Assembly: GCA_029289235.1 (NCBI GenBank) | Contig: JARFTZ010000029.1 | Location: forward strand, 1 to 64,000 | Length of the DNA stretch: 64,000 bases | Origin: Gammaproteobacteria bacterium | GTDB taxonomy: Bacteria; Pseudomonadota; Gammaproteobacteria; Burkholderiales; Rhodocyclaceae | Reading direction: 5' to 3' | Shown here: in pieces, positions 48,541-58,747 of the stretch | How the letters are laid out: every line of letters starts with the position of its first letter | Numbering within the stretch: the first letter of the stretch is position 1 | Translations under genes and position numbers: made by a program | The notes under the pieces: generated by a model | Told to the model about the DNA's origin: nothing | Database searches by the model: none | Seen by the model: only the letters and a program-made list of their open reading frames with translations

Positions 48541-51009
48541 ATGAAGCCGCGCTATCTCAGCCTGATCCCGGCGCCGCCCGCCGGCTTCGAAACCGGACCG
48601 GTCGGCAAGCGGGAACTGCTCTCGGGCATCGTCGTGCTTCTCGCGCCGGATCGCGAGACGGCGTGCGCGCTTCTGCCGGACTTTTGCGCGCGGGTCGAGG
48701 GCATTGTTGTCACCTTCGGTGCCCCGGCGGTCGAACAACTCGGCCCCCTGCTCTGGCACGTCAGCCTGCCCCGGGAGGCGGCAGATCAGGGAACGCCGCT
48801 CCTCCAGATTGCGCGCGAGGCGATCGATCGCGCGAGTCAGTTCCGCAACGCGGCGCGCGTGGCCACGCTGGCGCAGGAGCGCCTCGTCGCCGAACAGGCC
48901 TTGCGTTCGGAGGATTACCAACGCGTGACCAACGCGCTGCACGAACAGGTCAACCTGCTGGCGGAAAGCGAAAAAAAGCTGCAGACCATTCTCGACAGCG
49001 TCGACGCCTGCATCTACCTCAAGGACGACCGTTATCGCTATCTGTTCGCCAACCGTGCCGTCAGGCTGCTGCTCGGCCGGGAAGCCGCCGGTATCATCGG
49101 ATTCGAAGACAGCGAGTTTTTCGACCCGGCCACGGCGGAGGCGATCAGGAGGAACGACGCGCGAGTCATCGACTATGGGGAAACGCTGGTAACGGAGGAA
49201 ACCAACACGATCCTCGCCTCGGGGAAGACGATCACCTACCGCTCGACGAAGATCCCCCTCATCGACGGCGAAGGCCGCATCTACGCGCTCTGCGGCATAT
49301 CGACCGACATCACGCTGCTGAAGGAGCGCGAGGCGCATCTCCAGTATCTCGCCCACTACGACATGCTCACCGCGCTGCCCAACCGGGTACTGCTCGCCGA
49401 CCGGCTGAACCTGGCGATGACGCAGGCACGGCGGCGCGGCCAGTTGCTCGCGGTCGCCTACCTCGATCTCGACGGCTTCAAGGTCGTCAATGACCGCTAC
49501 GGGCACGGCATCGGCGATCAGTTTCTCGTGGCGCTGGCCGGACGGTTGAAACAGATGTTGCGGGAAGGCGACACGTTCGCCCGGCTCGGAGGCGACGAGT
49601 TCATCGCCGTGCTGCCCGACCTGCCGGACAGTGCGGCCGGAGTGCCTCTGCTGACGCGCCTGCTCGCCAACGCCGCGGAGCCGGTGCAACTCGGCGACCT
49701 GACGCTGAGCGTCACGGCCAGCCTCGGCGCCACCTTCTATCCGCAAGCCGACGAAGTCGACGCCGACCAGTTGCTGCGCCAGGCCGACCAGGCGATGTAT
49801 CAGGCCAAGCTCGCCGGGAAAAACCGCTTTCATCTCTTCGACACCGAGAAGGACCGTTCGGCACGCGGCATGCACGAGAGTCTCGAACACATTCGCCAGG
49901 CCCTGGCCGCGCGGCAGTTCCTCCTCCACTACCAGCCCAAGGTCAACATGCGATCCGGGGAGATCATCGGCGTCGAGGCGCTGATCCGCTGGCAGCAGCC
50001 GCAGCGGGGATTGCTTCCACCCGGCGTTTTCCTGCCGGTCATCGAAAACCACGCAATGGCCGTCGACCTCGGCGAATGGGTCATCGACACCGCGCTTGCC
50101 CAGATCGATACTTGGCGAAGCGCGGGTCTGGACATGCCGGTCAGCGTCAACGTCTGCGCCCGGCATCTTCTGCATCCGGCTTTTTCCCCGCGACTCTTCG
50201 AACTCCTCGCGCAACACCCGGCGATTCCGCCCGACCGGCTGGAAATCGAGATCCTCGAAACGAGCGCGCTGGAAGACCTCGCGCAGGTTTCCCGCGTGAT
50301 CGACGAATGCCGGAGCCGCGGTGTCCGCTTTTCGCTCGACGATTTCGGGACCGGCTATTCGTCGCTGAGCTACCTCAAACGCCTGCCCGTCGATCAGATC
50401 AAGCTCGACCGGAGCTTCGTCAACGACATGCTCGTCGATCCCGACGACCTCACCATTCTCGACGGTGTAATCAGCCTGGCCACCGCCTTCGACCTCCAGA
50501 TCATCGCCGAAGGCGTCGAATCGACGGAGCACGGCAGCATGCTGCTGCAACTGGGCTGCGAATTCGGCCAGGGGTATGGAATCGCCAAGCCCATGCCGGG
50601 AAACGAGTTGCAGGACTGGGTGGAGAACTGGCGCCCCGACACGCTGTGGCGCAACACCCGCCCGGTCCCGCGCGACGCCTTGCCGCTGCTCTACGCCATC
50701 ACCGAACACCGCGCCTGGGCCAAGGACGTCGAGGCCGCCGCCAGGATCAACCGGCAGGACATTCCGGCGCTCCGCCACCCCTGCCAACTCGGCGACTGGT
50801 TACGCTCCGCCCGCGCGGAAAGAAAGATCAGCCAGACTACCCGGCGGGAACTGGAACGCCTGCACGACAAAGTACACCGACTGGCCAACGAACTTGCATC
50901 CGGCGAAGCCGCCGGTTTGCCCGATCAAGAACAGCGCCTCGATGCTTTCACGGACGCCGTGGATGCGCTGGTCACCGGCCTCCAGCGCGCAATGGAAAAG
51001 CGACGGTGA
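48541..51009 (+). CDS. PAS-GGDEF-EAL protein with C-terminal CZB zinc domain
   Basis: 822 residues, no membrane segment. The N-terminus (about 1-110) is unassigned, with a coiled-coil-like stretch before a PAS domain (about 145-265: TILDSVDACIYLKDDRYRYL). GGDEF near 350 with RxxD (REGD) upstream; EAL domain with EALIRW near 479, LDDFGTGYSSL near 599, IKLDRSF and AEGVES, both apparently active. The CZB domain at about 720-780 has EHRAW, CQLGDWL and LHDKVH, the standard zinc site. Co-transcribed with the FIST gene, it probably turns a FIST ligand and a zinc/oxidant signal into c-di-GMP changes. Its stop directly abuts the stop of the convergent efflux gene, without a terminator. Confidence 0.92.
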   Translation: MKPRYLSLIPAPPAGFETGPVGKRELLSGIVVLLAPDRETACALLPDFCARVEGIVVTFGAPAVEQLGPLLWHVSLPREAADQGTPLLQIAREAIDRASQFRNAARVATLAQERLVAEQALRSEDYQRVTNALHEQVNLLAESEKKLQTILDSVDACIYLKDDRYRYLFANRAVRLLLGREAAGIIGFEDSEFFDPATAEAIRRNDARVIDYGETLVTEETNTILASGKTITYRSTKIPLIDGEGRIYALCGISTDITLLKEREAHLQYLAHYDMLTALPNRVLLADRLNLAMTQARRRGQLLAVAYLDLDGFKVVNDRYGHGIGDQFLVALAGRLKQMLREGDTFARLGGDEFIAVLPDLPDSAAGVPLLTRLLANAAEPVQLGDLTLSVTASLGATFYPQADEVDADQLLRQADQAMYQAKLAGKNRFHLFDTEKDRSARGMHESLEHIRQALAARQFLLHYQPKVNMRSGEIIGVEALIRWQQPQRGLLPPGVFLPVIENHAMAVDLGEWVIDTALAQIDTWRSAGLDMPVSVNVCARHLLHPAFSPRLFELLAQHPAIPPDRLEIEILETSALEDLAQVSRVIDECRSRGVRFSLDDFGTGYSSLSYLKRLPVDQIKLDRSFVNDMLVDPDDLTILDGVISLATAFDLQIIAEGVESTEHGSMLLQLGCEFGQGYGIAKPMPGNELQDWVENWRPDTLWRNTRPVPRDALPLLYAITEHRAWAKDVEAAARINRQDIPALRHPCQLGDWLRSARAERKISQTTRRELERLHDKVHRLANELASGEAAGLPDQEQRLDAFTDAVDALVTGLQRAMEKRR

Positions 51010-52380
51010 TCACCCCCCGCCCAGCACCTTGAACAGCGTCATGCGGTTGCTCTGCTCGGTCAGTTGCAGGGCGATCAGACTCTTTTGCGCGGTGTAGAGC
51101 GAGCGCTGCGAATCGAGAACGTTCAGGTAGCTGTCGGCACCGGAACGGTAGCGCTCGGTCGACAGCTTCAGGCTGCTGGCATAGGCGTCGACTTCCGCCT
51201 TTTGCGCCGCCATGCGCTCGGCCAGCGTCCCGCGCACCGACAAGGCGTCGCTCACCTCGCGGAATGCCGTCTGCACGGCTTTTTCGTAGGTCGCCACCTG
51301 GATGTCGCGGGTCGTTTCGGCCACCGACAACGCGGCGCTCAGCTTGCCGGCGTTGAAAATCGGCAGCGTCAGCGTCGGCACGAAGGTCCACGCGCGCGTT
51401 GCCGCGTCGAAAAGACTGTTGAGACTGGAACTGCTGCTACCGACGCTACCGGTCAGCGTGATCGACGGGAAGAAGGCCGCCCGCGCCGCGCCGATGTCGG
51501 CGTTGGAGCCGATCAACGTGTGCTCGGCCGAGACGATGTCGGGACGGCGCAGCAGTACCTCCGACGACACCCCGCCTGGCACCTCCAGCAGCGCCAGGGC
51601 GCTGGCACCGACACCACTATCCGGCGCTGGCAGGAGATCCTTCGGCACGGTCGTCCCGACCAGCAGGTTCAACGCATTGCCGGCCTGTTCGACCAGCCCC
51701 TGGTAATTCGCCACGTCGCCGCGCGCCGCTTCGGTCGTCGCCTGCGCCTGCACGACCGTCAGGCGCGACGAACCGCCGAGTTCCTGCTGTTTGCGCGTCA
51801 GCTCCAGCGTCTTGCTGCGGCTCTCGTAGGTTTCCTGCGCCAGTTTCAGCAAGTCCAGATCCGCCGCCAGCGTCAGCCAGGCGTTGGTCACCTCGGCGAT
51901 CAGGCTGGTGCGCACGCTGCGCTGCGTCGCTTCGGTGGCGAGGAAATCCTGCAGCGCGGCGTCCTTCAGATTCGTCAGTCGCCCGAAGAAATCGAGCTCG
52001 TACGAGGTAACGCCCAGTCCGACGCTGTACTTGCGCGAGATGGCGCCCTCGTAGCGCGACGAACTGCCGCCGGCCGAGGCGCTGACCGAGGGCAACAGCG
52101 CGGCGCCTTCGATCTGATACTGCGCCCGCGCCTTTTCGATGTTCAGCGCGGCGATACGCAGATCGCGATTGTTTTCCAGCGCCAGCGCGACGACTTTCTT
52201 CAGCCGTTCGTTGGTGATCACGCGCTGCCAGTCGAGTCCTTCAATGGCTTGCGTGGCAACGGAATCCCCATTGACGGCGGCGGGCACCGGCAGCTCCGGC
52301 CGCAGATAGTCCGGCGCGAGGTTGGCGCAGCCGCCAAGCAGGGCGAGGCAGAGCGAAAGGGCAATGACATGAGGACGCAT
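51010..52380 (-). CDS. RND efflux outer membrane lipoprotein (OprM/NodT family)
   Basis: 456 residues. Lipoprotein signal MRPHVIALSLCLALLGGC|ANLAPDY, then two OEP repeats with long helices (YELDFFGRLTNLKDAALQDF, DLLKLAQETYESRSKTLEL, RRPDIVSAEHTLIGSNADIG, ARAAFFPSITLTGSVG). Forms the trimeric outer-membrane channel of the efflux pump. The ATG overlaps the pump stop by one base (TGATG), showing translational coupling in the order MFP-RND-OMF. Confidence 0.93.
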   Translation of the reverse strand: MRPHVIALSLCLALLGGCANLAPDYLRPELPVPAAVNGDSVATQAIEGLDWQRVITNERLKKVVALALENNRDLRIAALNIEKARAQYQIEGAALLPSVSASAGGSSSRYEGAISRKYSVGLGVTSYELDFFGRLTNLKDAALQDFLATEATQRSVRTSLIAEVTNAWLTLAADLDLLKLAQETYESRSKTLELTRKQQELGGSSRLTVVQAQATTEAARGDVANYQGLVEQAGNALNLLVGTTVPKDLLPAPDSGVGASALALLEVPGGVSSEVLLRRPDIVSAEHTLIGSNADIGAARAAFFPSITLTGSVGSSSSSLNSLFDAATRAWTFVPTLTLPIFNAGKLSAALSVAETTRDIQVATYEKAVQTAFREVSDALSVRGTLAERMAAQKAEVDAYASSLKLSTERYRSGADSYLNVLDSQRSLYTAQKSLIALQLTEQSNRMTLFKVLGGG

Positions 52381-55300
52381 CAGGCATCTCCTTCGGCGTT
52401 CGCGGCTACCAGACCCGGGACATCGGACGCCTTGCGCCGCCGCTCGAACAACCGGCAAACGAGGACAAAGAACAGCGGCACGAAGATCAGCCCGAGCACC
52501 GTGGCCGTCGCCATGCCGCCGAGCACGCCGGTGCCGATGGCGCGGCGGCTGGCCGAACCGGCGCCGCTGCTGAAAGCCAGCGGCAGCACGCCGAACATGA
52601 AGGCCAGCGAGGTCATCAGGATCGGCCGCAGGCGCAGGCGCACCGCTTCCAGGGTCGCGTCGACCAGCGACTTGCCCTGCTCGCGCAGCGCCTTGGCGAA
52701 CTCGACGATGAGGATCGCGTTCTTCGCCGACAGGCCGACGGTGGTCAGCAGGCCGATCTGGAAGTAGACGTCGTTCTCCAGTCCGGCCAGCCAGGTCGCC
52801 AGCACCGCGCCGATGACCCCGAGCGGCACCACGAGCAACACCGAGAACGGCACCGTCCAGCTCTCGTACAGCGCGGCGAGACAAAGGAAGACAAAGAGGA
52901 TCGAGATGGCGTAGAGCGCCGGCGCCTGCGATCCGGCGAGGCGTTCCTGGTACGACTGCCCGGCCCACTCGTAACCGATGCCCTGCGGCAACTGCTTGAC
53001 GATCTCCTCGACCGCCGCCATGGCGTCGCCGGAGCTCACGCCTTCGGCCGCCGAACCGACGATTTCGTAGGAGGACATGCCGCTGTAGCGTTCCAGGCGG
53101 GGCGAGCCGTAGGTCCAGCGGGTACTGGCGAAGGTGGTCATCGGCACCATTTCGCCGACGCTGTTGCGGACGTGCCAGCGGCGCAGGTCGTCCGGATTCA
53201 TGCGGAACGGGGCATCGCCCTGCACATACACCCGCTTGACGCGGGAGCGGTCGATGAAGTCATTGACGTAGGTCCCGCCGAGCGCCGTCGACAACGTGCT
53301 GTTGATGTCGCTCGTCGCGAGTTTCATCGCCGAGGCCTTGCGGTCGTCGATGTCCACCGCGAACTGGGCAACGTCGTCCAGCCCGCTCAGGCGCACCTGC
53401 GCCAGCCGCTTGTCCTGTCGCGCCAGTTGCAGAAACTGGTCGCGCGCCTTCACCAGGGCATCATGGCCGCTGCCGGCGAGATCCTGCAGTTCGACCGTGA
53501 AACCGGCGCTCGACCCGAGGCCGCGGATCGCCGCCGGGAGGAAGACGAAGACGCGGGCGTCGCGAATCCGGGAGAGGTCGGCGGTCATCTTGCGGGCAAG
53601 CGACGCGGCGTCCTGCCCCTTGCCCTCGCGCTCGCCCCAGTCCTTGAGCTTGATGAAACCATTGGCGGAGGCCTGATCGCCGTTGAGGCCGACGATCGTC
53701 AGGTACTCCGTAACCTCCGGCTGTTGGGAGAAATAGCTTTCGACCTCGCGCAACACCGCGTCCGTGCGGGTGTACGACGACCCCGCCGGCATCTGGACCA
53801 TCATCATCAAACGCCCCTGGTCCTCGTCCGGGAGGAACGACGTCGGCAACTTGACGAAGGAGACGCCGAGCACGCCGAGGATCAGCGCATAGATCAGCAT
53901 GAAGCGCTTGCCGCGCTGCAGGATGCCGCCCACGCCCCGCTCGTAGCGTCCGCTTCCTGCGGTGAACGAGCGGTTGAACCAGGCGAAGAAACGCTGCACC
54001 GGGCCGTGCGGCTTGGTGTCTTCATGATGATCGACATCCGACAGGCGCAGCAGCGACGCGCACAGCGCCGGCGTCAGCGTCATGGCGACGAAGACCGAGA
54101 GCAGCATCGAGGAAACGATGGTGATCGAGAACTGGCGGTAGATGACGCCGGTCGAGCCGCCGAAGAAGGCCATCGGGATGAATACCGCCGAGAGCACCAG
54201 CGCGATGCCGACCAGCGCGCCCGTGATTTCCTGCATCGATTCGCGCGTCGCCTCCCTCGCCTGCAGGCCGCGCTCGGTCATCAGTCGCTCGACGTTCTCG
54301 ACGACGACGATCGCGTCATCGACCAGCAGGCCGATCGCCAGCACCATGCCGAACATGGTCAGCGTGTTGATCGAGTAGCCGAACGCCGCCAGCACGCCGA
54401 AGGTGCCGAGCAGTACGACGGGTACCGTAATCGCCGGGATCAGTGTGGCACGCAGGTTCTGCATGAACAGGTACATGACCGCGACGACGAGGATGATCGC
54501 CTCGATCAGCGTGATCGCCACTTCCTCGATCGACACCTTGATGAACGGCGTCGTGTCGTAGGGGACGACGGCGCGCATCTGGTCTGGGAAGTACGGCTCC
54601 ATTTCCGCAATCTTCGCTTTCACCGCCTCGGCGACGCCGAGCTCGTTGGCCCCGGTCGCCAGCTTGATGCCCATTCCGGTCATCGGCTTGCCGTTGAGGC
54701 GCCCCTGGATCGAGTAGCTCTCGGCACCCAGTTCGACACGCGCCACGTCGCCGAGGCGCACCACCGTGCCGTCGCTCGCCGACTTGATCACCACGTTCCT
54801 GAATTCCTCGACGGACGTCAGCCGGCTGCGCGCCGAGATCGTCGCGTTGATCAACTGCCCCGGCGCCGCCGGCAGGCCGCCGAGTTGCCCGGCCGACACC
54901 TGGGTGTTCTGCGCCGTCAGCGCGCTGCTGATGTCGGACGGCATCAGCGCGTACTTCTCCAGCTTGCCCGGATCGAGCCAGATGCGCATCGCGTAGCCGG
55001 AGCCGAAGGTCTGCACCTCGCCGACGCCGTCGATGCGGCTGATCACATCGACGAGGTTCGAGGCCACGTAGTCGCCGATATCGACCGCCGTCACGTTGGG
55101 GTTGTCGGACACCAGCGAGACGACGAGCAGGTTGTCCGTCCCGGCCTTGGTCACCGTCACGCCCTGGTTCTGCACCGATTGCGGCAGGCGCGACATCGCC
55201 TGCTGCACCTTGTTCTGCACCTGCATCAGCGCAACGTCGGAATTGGTGCCGGCGGTGAAGCTGAGCGTCACCCGCGCCCGGCCGTTCGAGTCGCTGGTCG

Positions 55301-55538
55301 AGGACATCGACTGCATGCGGTCGAGCCCCTTCATTTGCTGTTCGATGATCTGCGTCACCGAGTCCTCGACGGTCTTGGCCGACGCGCCGGAATACGTCGC
55401 GGAGACCGAAATCTGCGTCGGCGCGATGTCCGGGTACTGCTCCAGCGACAGGCGCCCGATCGACAGCGCGCCGGCGAGCATGATGACGATCGCGATCACC
55501 CAGGCGAAGATCGGACGGTCGATAAAGAAACGGGCCAT
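52380..55538 (-). CDS. RND multidrug efflux pump, inner membrane HAE1 subunit (AcrB-like)
   Basis: 1052 residues. Starts MARFFIDRPIFAWVIAIVIM; porter domain motifs DIAPTQISVSATYSGASAKTVEDSV; TM4 proton-relay Asp pair in GLLVDDAIVVVENVERLM near 400; LSAVFIPMAFFGGSTGVIYRQF; second half GLSAKNAILIVEFAKAL. Twelve transmembrane helices and two large periplasmic loops are expected and consistent. Proton-driven drug or lipophile export. The ATG at 55538 follows GGAGAGAACG, 10 bp after the membrane-fusion gene. No local regulator gene is present. Confidence 0.95.
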   Translation of the reverse strand: MARFFIDRPIFAWVIAIVIMLAGALSIGRLSLEQYPDIAPTQISVSATYSGASAKTVEDSVTQIIEQQMKGLDRMQSMSSTSDSNGRARVTLSFTAGTNSDVALMQVQNKVQQAMSRLPQSVQNQGVTVTKAGTDNLLVVSLVSDNPNVTAVDIGDYVASNLVDVISRIDGVGEVQTFGSGYAMRIWLDPGKLEKYALMPSDISSALTAQNTQVSAGQLGGLPAAPGQLINATISARSRLTSVEEFRNVVIKSASDGTVVRLGDVARVELGAESYSIQGRLNGKPMTGMGIKLATGANELGVAEAVKAKIAEMEPYFPDQMRAVVPYDTTPFIKVSIEEVAITLIEAIILVVAVMYLFMQNLRATLIPAITVPVVLLGTFGVLAAFGYSINTLTMFGMVLAIGLLVDDAIVVVENVERLMTERGLQAREATRESMQEITGALVGIALVLSAVFIPMAFFGGSTGVIYRQFSITIVSSMLLSVFVAMTLTPALCASLLRLSDVDHHEDTKPHGPVQRFFAWFNRSFTAGSGRYERGVGGILQRGKRFMLIYALILGVLGVSFVKLPTSFLPDEDQGRLMMMVQMPAGSSYTRTDAVLREVESYFSQQPEVTEYLTIVGLNGDQASANGFIKLKDWGEREGKGQDAASLARKMTADLSRIRDARVFVFLPAAIRGLGSSAGFTVELQDLAGSGHDALVKARDQFLQLARQDKRLAQVRLSGLDDVAQFAVDIDDRKASAMKLATSDINSTLSTALGGTYVNDFIDRSRVKRVYVQGDAPFRMNPDDLRRWHVRNSVGEMVPMTTFASTRWTYGSPRLERYSGMSSYEIVGSAAEGVSSGDAMAAVEEIVKQLPQGIGYEWAGQSYQERLAGSQAPALYAISILFVFLCLAALYESWTVPFSVLLVVPLGVIGAVLATWLAGLENDVYFQIGLLTTVGLSAKNAILIVEFAKALREQGKSLVDATLEAVRLRLRPILMTSLAFMFGVLPLAFSSGAGSASRRAIGTGVLGGMATATVLGLIFVPLFFVLVCRLFERRRKASDVPGLVAANAEGDA

Positions 55539-55548
55539 CGTTCTCTCC

Positions 55549-56778
55549 TCAACCCGCCGCTGCCGGCGCTTTGGTGGCAGATGCAGGCGCCGGCTTGGCA
55601 TTCACCTTTGCGTTCAAATCAACGGCGACTGCACTCACCGCCTGCCCTGGCCGTACCTTGCCCGAACCCTCGACGATCACTTTGTCCCCGGCAGCCAGCC
55701 CGGCCGTCACGCGCCAGCTTTTATCCACGGTTTCGGCGACAGTGACGCTGCGCAACTCGACCTTGCCGTCGTCGCCCACCACCAGCGCGGTCGCCCGCCC
55801 GGCGTTGTCGCGGCCGATGCCTTGCTGCGGCACCAGCAACGCCTCCGGATCGGTACCCAGCCCGAGCGTCGCCCGCACGTACATCCCCGGCATCAGCAAA
55901 CGCTCCGGGTTTGGCACCAGCGCCCGCAGGGTCACCGTGCCGGTGCCCTCATTGACCGTCACGCCGCTGAACTGCAGCTTGCCTTCATGCTTGTAGACGC
56001 TGCCGTCCTCGAGCACCAGCCGGATGCGCGCCGAGCTGTCGCCATCGGTCTTCAACCGCCCGCTCGCCGCGGCCTTGCGCAACTGCAGCACTTCGGCGCT
56101 CGACTGCGGGATATCGACGTAGATCGGGTCGAGTTGCTGCACCGTGGTCAGAGCCGTCTCCTGATTGGCCGTCACCAGCGCGCCTTGCGTCACTGACGAA
56201 GTTTCGACCCGGCCGCCGATCGGCGAGGTGATGCGCGTTCGTTCCAGATTGATGCTCGCCGTTTCCAGCGCCGCTTTTGCCGCGGCGAGATCGGCTTCCG
56301 CCTGATGCAGGCTGGCCTGCGCATCCTCGTGATCCTGCTTGCTGATCGCCTCGATCGCGAGCAGCTCGGCCTGCCGTTGCGCCTTCAACCGTGCCGCGTT
56401 GAGCGTCGCCTCGGCGCGCGCCACGCTGGCCTTGGCGCTGGCGTGCGCGGCTTGGTAACTCGCCGGGTCGATCTGGTAGAGCAGTTCGCCCGCCTTGACC
56501 ATCGCCCCCTCGGTGAAAGCGCGCTTCTGCACGATGCCGCCGACCTGCGGGCGAATCTGCGCAACCATATACGCCGTCGTCCGTCCCGACAGTTCGGTGC
56601 TCAGGGCCAATGGTTGCGTGGCCAGCGTCACGACGCCGACTTCGGGCGGCTTGGTCGCCGTACTCACGGCCGACTGGCTCTCGTTGCAACCAGAGAGGGA
56701 AAGACTGCCCAGCGCCAGCGCAGCGACCAGGGCAAGGGAGGAAAAACGAAATGACTTCGGGACGCGCTCGACGCTCAC
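55549..56778 (-). CDS. RND efflux periplasmic adaptor (membrane fusion) lipoprotein
   Basis: 409 residues with a GTG start at 56778 (GAGGAG 6 nt upstream), giving a proper lipoprotein signal FSSLALVAALALGSLSLSGC|NES. ATG codons further upstream lack a ribosome site and would extend beyond the signal. HlyD/AcrA domains: biotinyl-lipoyl half EVGVVTLATQPLALSTELSG and QIRPQVGGIVQKRAFTEG, a helical hairpin of about 70 residues, then ITSPIGGRVETSSVTQGALV and the barrel PGMYVRATLGLG. The Ala/Lys/Pro-rich tail is low complexity. Links the inner-membrane pump to the outer-membrane channel. Confidence 0.93.
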   Translation of the reverse strand: MSVERVPKSFRFSSLALVAALALGSLSLSGCNESQSAVSTATKPPEVGVVTLATQPLALSTELSGRTTAYMVAQIRPQVGGIVQKRAFTEGAMVKAGELLYQIDPASYQAAHASAKASVARAEATLNAARLKAQRQAELLAIEAISKQDHEDAQASLHQAEADLAAAKAALETASINLERTRITSPIGGRVETSSVTQGALVTANQETALTTVQQLDPIYVDIPQSSAEVLQLRKAAASGRLKTDGDSSARIRLVLEDGSVYKHEGKLQFSGVTVNEGTGTVTLRALVPNPERLLMPGMYVRATLGLGTDPEALLVPQQGIGRDNAGRATALVVGDDGKVELRSVTVAETVDKSWRVTAGLAAGDKVIVEGSGKVRPGQAVSAVAVDLNAKVNAKPAPASATKAPAAAG

Positions 56779-57187
56779 GGAAAGCTCCTCGATGACCGGT
56801 TTCGCCGTGATGCCATCCGCCAACACCGCGAACGATGAATGCATCACGATCATGAACAGAGAAGGAGTCGGAACACTGCACAGCGGCAAGGCACGCTCCG
56901 ACGGAAAACCACCCCCGCCATTATCGGGGCGGCACGGTTGCAAACGATTACGCTTGGAGCAGTAAATATTTCCAAACGTTTCAATCGCGGGGAGGCTTAA
57001 CGGAAATTGACCGGCGGCGGAACCGCTGCCATCGCCCCGCCATCGCCGCAAAACTCGCTGCAAAAGCCGCCTCCCGAACGTGTATCATGCGAACCTTTCC
57101 GGCACGCTGGGTCCGCGGCCGGGATTCCTTTTTTCTGCCGCCAGCCATCCAAAAACACCCTAAGCCAACCGCCCTGCCGGAGCACGC
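56779..57187. other. 409-bp divergent promoter region between efflux and ABC operons
   Basis: No gene is supported. The part near 56935-56990 is AT-rich (GCAGTAAATATTTCC and the small palindrome AAACGTTT) and probably contains the efflux or ABC promoter. I found no clear operator. The frame of the membrane-fusion gene stays open through much of it, but the strong GTG start argues against extension. Confidence 0.5.
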
Positions 57188-58747
57188 ATGTCCCATACCG
57201 TTCCCCGCCTGGAATTGATCGGAATCACCAAGCGCTACCCGACCATCGTCGCCAACGAGGACGTGAGCCTCACCGTGCTGCCGGGCGAGATCCACGCGGT
57301 GCTGGGCGAGAACGGCGCGGGCAAGAGCACGCTGATGAAGATCATCTACGGGGCAGTGAAGGCCGACGCCGGCACGGTGCTGCTCGACGGGCACGAGGTG
57401 AACATCGCCAACCCGGCGCAGGCCCGGCGACTCGGCATCGGCATGGTCTTCCAGCATTTCTCGCTGTTCGAGACGCTGACCGTCGCCGAGAACATCGCGC
57501 TGGTGCTCGACGAACCGTTCGACCTGCCGGCGCTGGCCACGCGTGTCAAGGAAGTGTCGGAACACTACGGCCTGCCGCTCGACCCGAACCGGATGGTGCA
57601 TAGCCTCTCCGTCGGCGAACGGCAGCGGGTGGAGATCGTGCGCTGCCTGCTGCAGAAGCCGAAGCTGCTGATCCTCGACGAGCCGACCTCGGTGCTTACG
57701 CCGCAGGCGGTCGTCAAGCTGTTCGAGACGCTGCGCCAATTGGCCTCCGAAGGCGTGTCGATCCTCTACATCAGCCACAAGCTGCACGAAATCCAGTCGC
57801 TCTGCGACCACGCGACGATCCTGCGCAACGGCAAGGTCACCGGCAAGGCCGTCCCGCGGGAGGAAACGCCCGGCAGCCTGGCGCGGATGATGATCGGCCG
57901 CGAACTGCCGGTGTGCGAGGCGCCGATCTACGAGGGGGAACACCGCCCGGTGCTGACCGTGGAAGGCCTCACTCTGGAACCGACTTCGCCGTTCGGCACG
58001 GCGCTGAAGGACATCTCGCTGACCGTCAACGCGGGCGAGATTCTCGGCATCGCCGGCATCTCGGGCAACGGGCAGGCCGAACTGCTCTTGGCGCTGTCCG
58101 GCGAAGTGACGGTCGAGAAGGAAACGATCCGCCTCGACGGCAAGCCGATCGGCCACCTCAATTCCGGCCAGCGGCGCAACCGCGGCATCGTCTACGTGCC
58201 GGAAGAACGCCTCGGCCGCGGCGCGGTACCGCCGCTGTCGCTCTCGCACAACGCACTGCTCACCGCGCACCGCCAGGGCATGAAGAACTGGGGCCTGGTG
58301 CGCTACGGCAAGGCGCGGGACTACGCCGACGAATGCGTCAACCGCTTCGACGTGCGCGGTGCCGACGCCTCGACCAATGCCCGCTCGCTTTCCGGCGGCA
58401 ACCTGCAGAAGTTCATCGTCGGTCGCGAGATCATGCTGAAGCCCGAGGTAATGATCGTCGCCCAGCCGACCTGGGGTGTCGACGTCGGCGCTTCCGCGAT
58501 CCTGCGCCAGGCGCTGCTCGACCTCTCGCGCACCGGGGTGGCGATCCTGGTGGTTTCCGAGGAACTGGAGGAACTGTTCGAGATCGCCGACCGCATCGCC
58601 GTGCTCGCCCAGGGCCGCCTGTCGCCGGCACAGCCGCGCGCGGAACTCAACGCGGAGAAGGTCGGCCTGCAGATGGCCGGCCTGTTCGATCATGCTGACG
58701 ACGGCCGCACCGCCGCATCGATGGAGTTGAATAATGCATCTGCTTGA
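57188..58747 (+). CDS. nucleoside/simple-sugar type ABC importer, double ATP-binding subunit
   Basis: 519 residues with two ABC cassettes. First: Walker A GENGAGKST near 44, signature LSVGERQRVEIVRCL near 140, Walker B LLILDEPTSVLTPQ. Second is degenerate: the P-loop is replaced by GISGNGQAEL and the Walker B end by VMIVAQPTWGVDVGA, with signature LSGGNLQKFIVGREI. This is the layout of NupO/YufO and RbsA-type proteins; similarity favours the nucleoside (BmpA-linked) branch. Drives import by the two permeases that follow; overlaps the first permease by 14 bp. No binding protein is present in the window. Confidence 0.88.
   Translation: MSHTVPRLELIGITKRYPTIVANEDVSLTVLPGEIHAVLGENGAGKSTLMKIIYGAVKADAGTVLLDGHEVNIANPAQARRLGIGMVFQHFSLFETLTVAENIALVLDEPFDLPALATRVKEVSEHYGLPLDPNRMVHSLSVGERQRVEIVRCLLQKPKLLILDEPTSVLTPQAVVKLFETLRQLASEGVSILYISHKLHEIQSLCDHATILRNGKVTGKAVPREETPGSLARMMIGRELPVCEAPIYEGEHRPVLTVEGLTLEPTSPFGTALKDISLTVNAGEILGIAGISGNGQAELLLALSGEVTVEKETIRLDGKPIGHLNSGQRRNRGIVYVPEERLGRGAVPPLSLSHNALLTAHRQGMKNWGLVRYGKARDYADECVNRFDVRGADASTNARSLSGGNLQKFIVGREIMLKPEVMIVAQPTWGVDVGASAILRQALLDLSRTGVAILVVSEELEELFEIADRIAVLAQGRLSPAQPRAELNAEKVGLQMAGLFDHADDGRTAASMELNNASA

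Noticed and set aside
53172-55745. 857-codon open frame opposite the RND pump gene
   Set aside because: Antisense to an unambiguous AcrB-like protein; Arg/His/Asp-rich with no family features.
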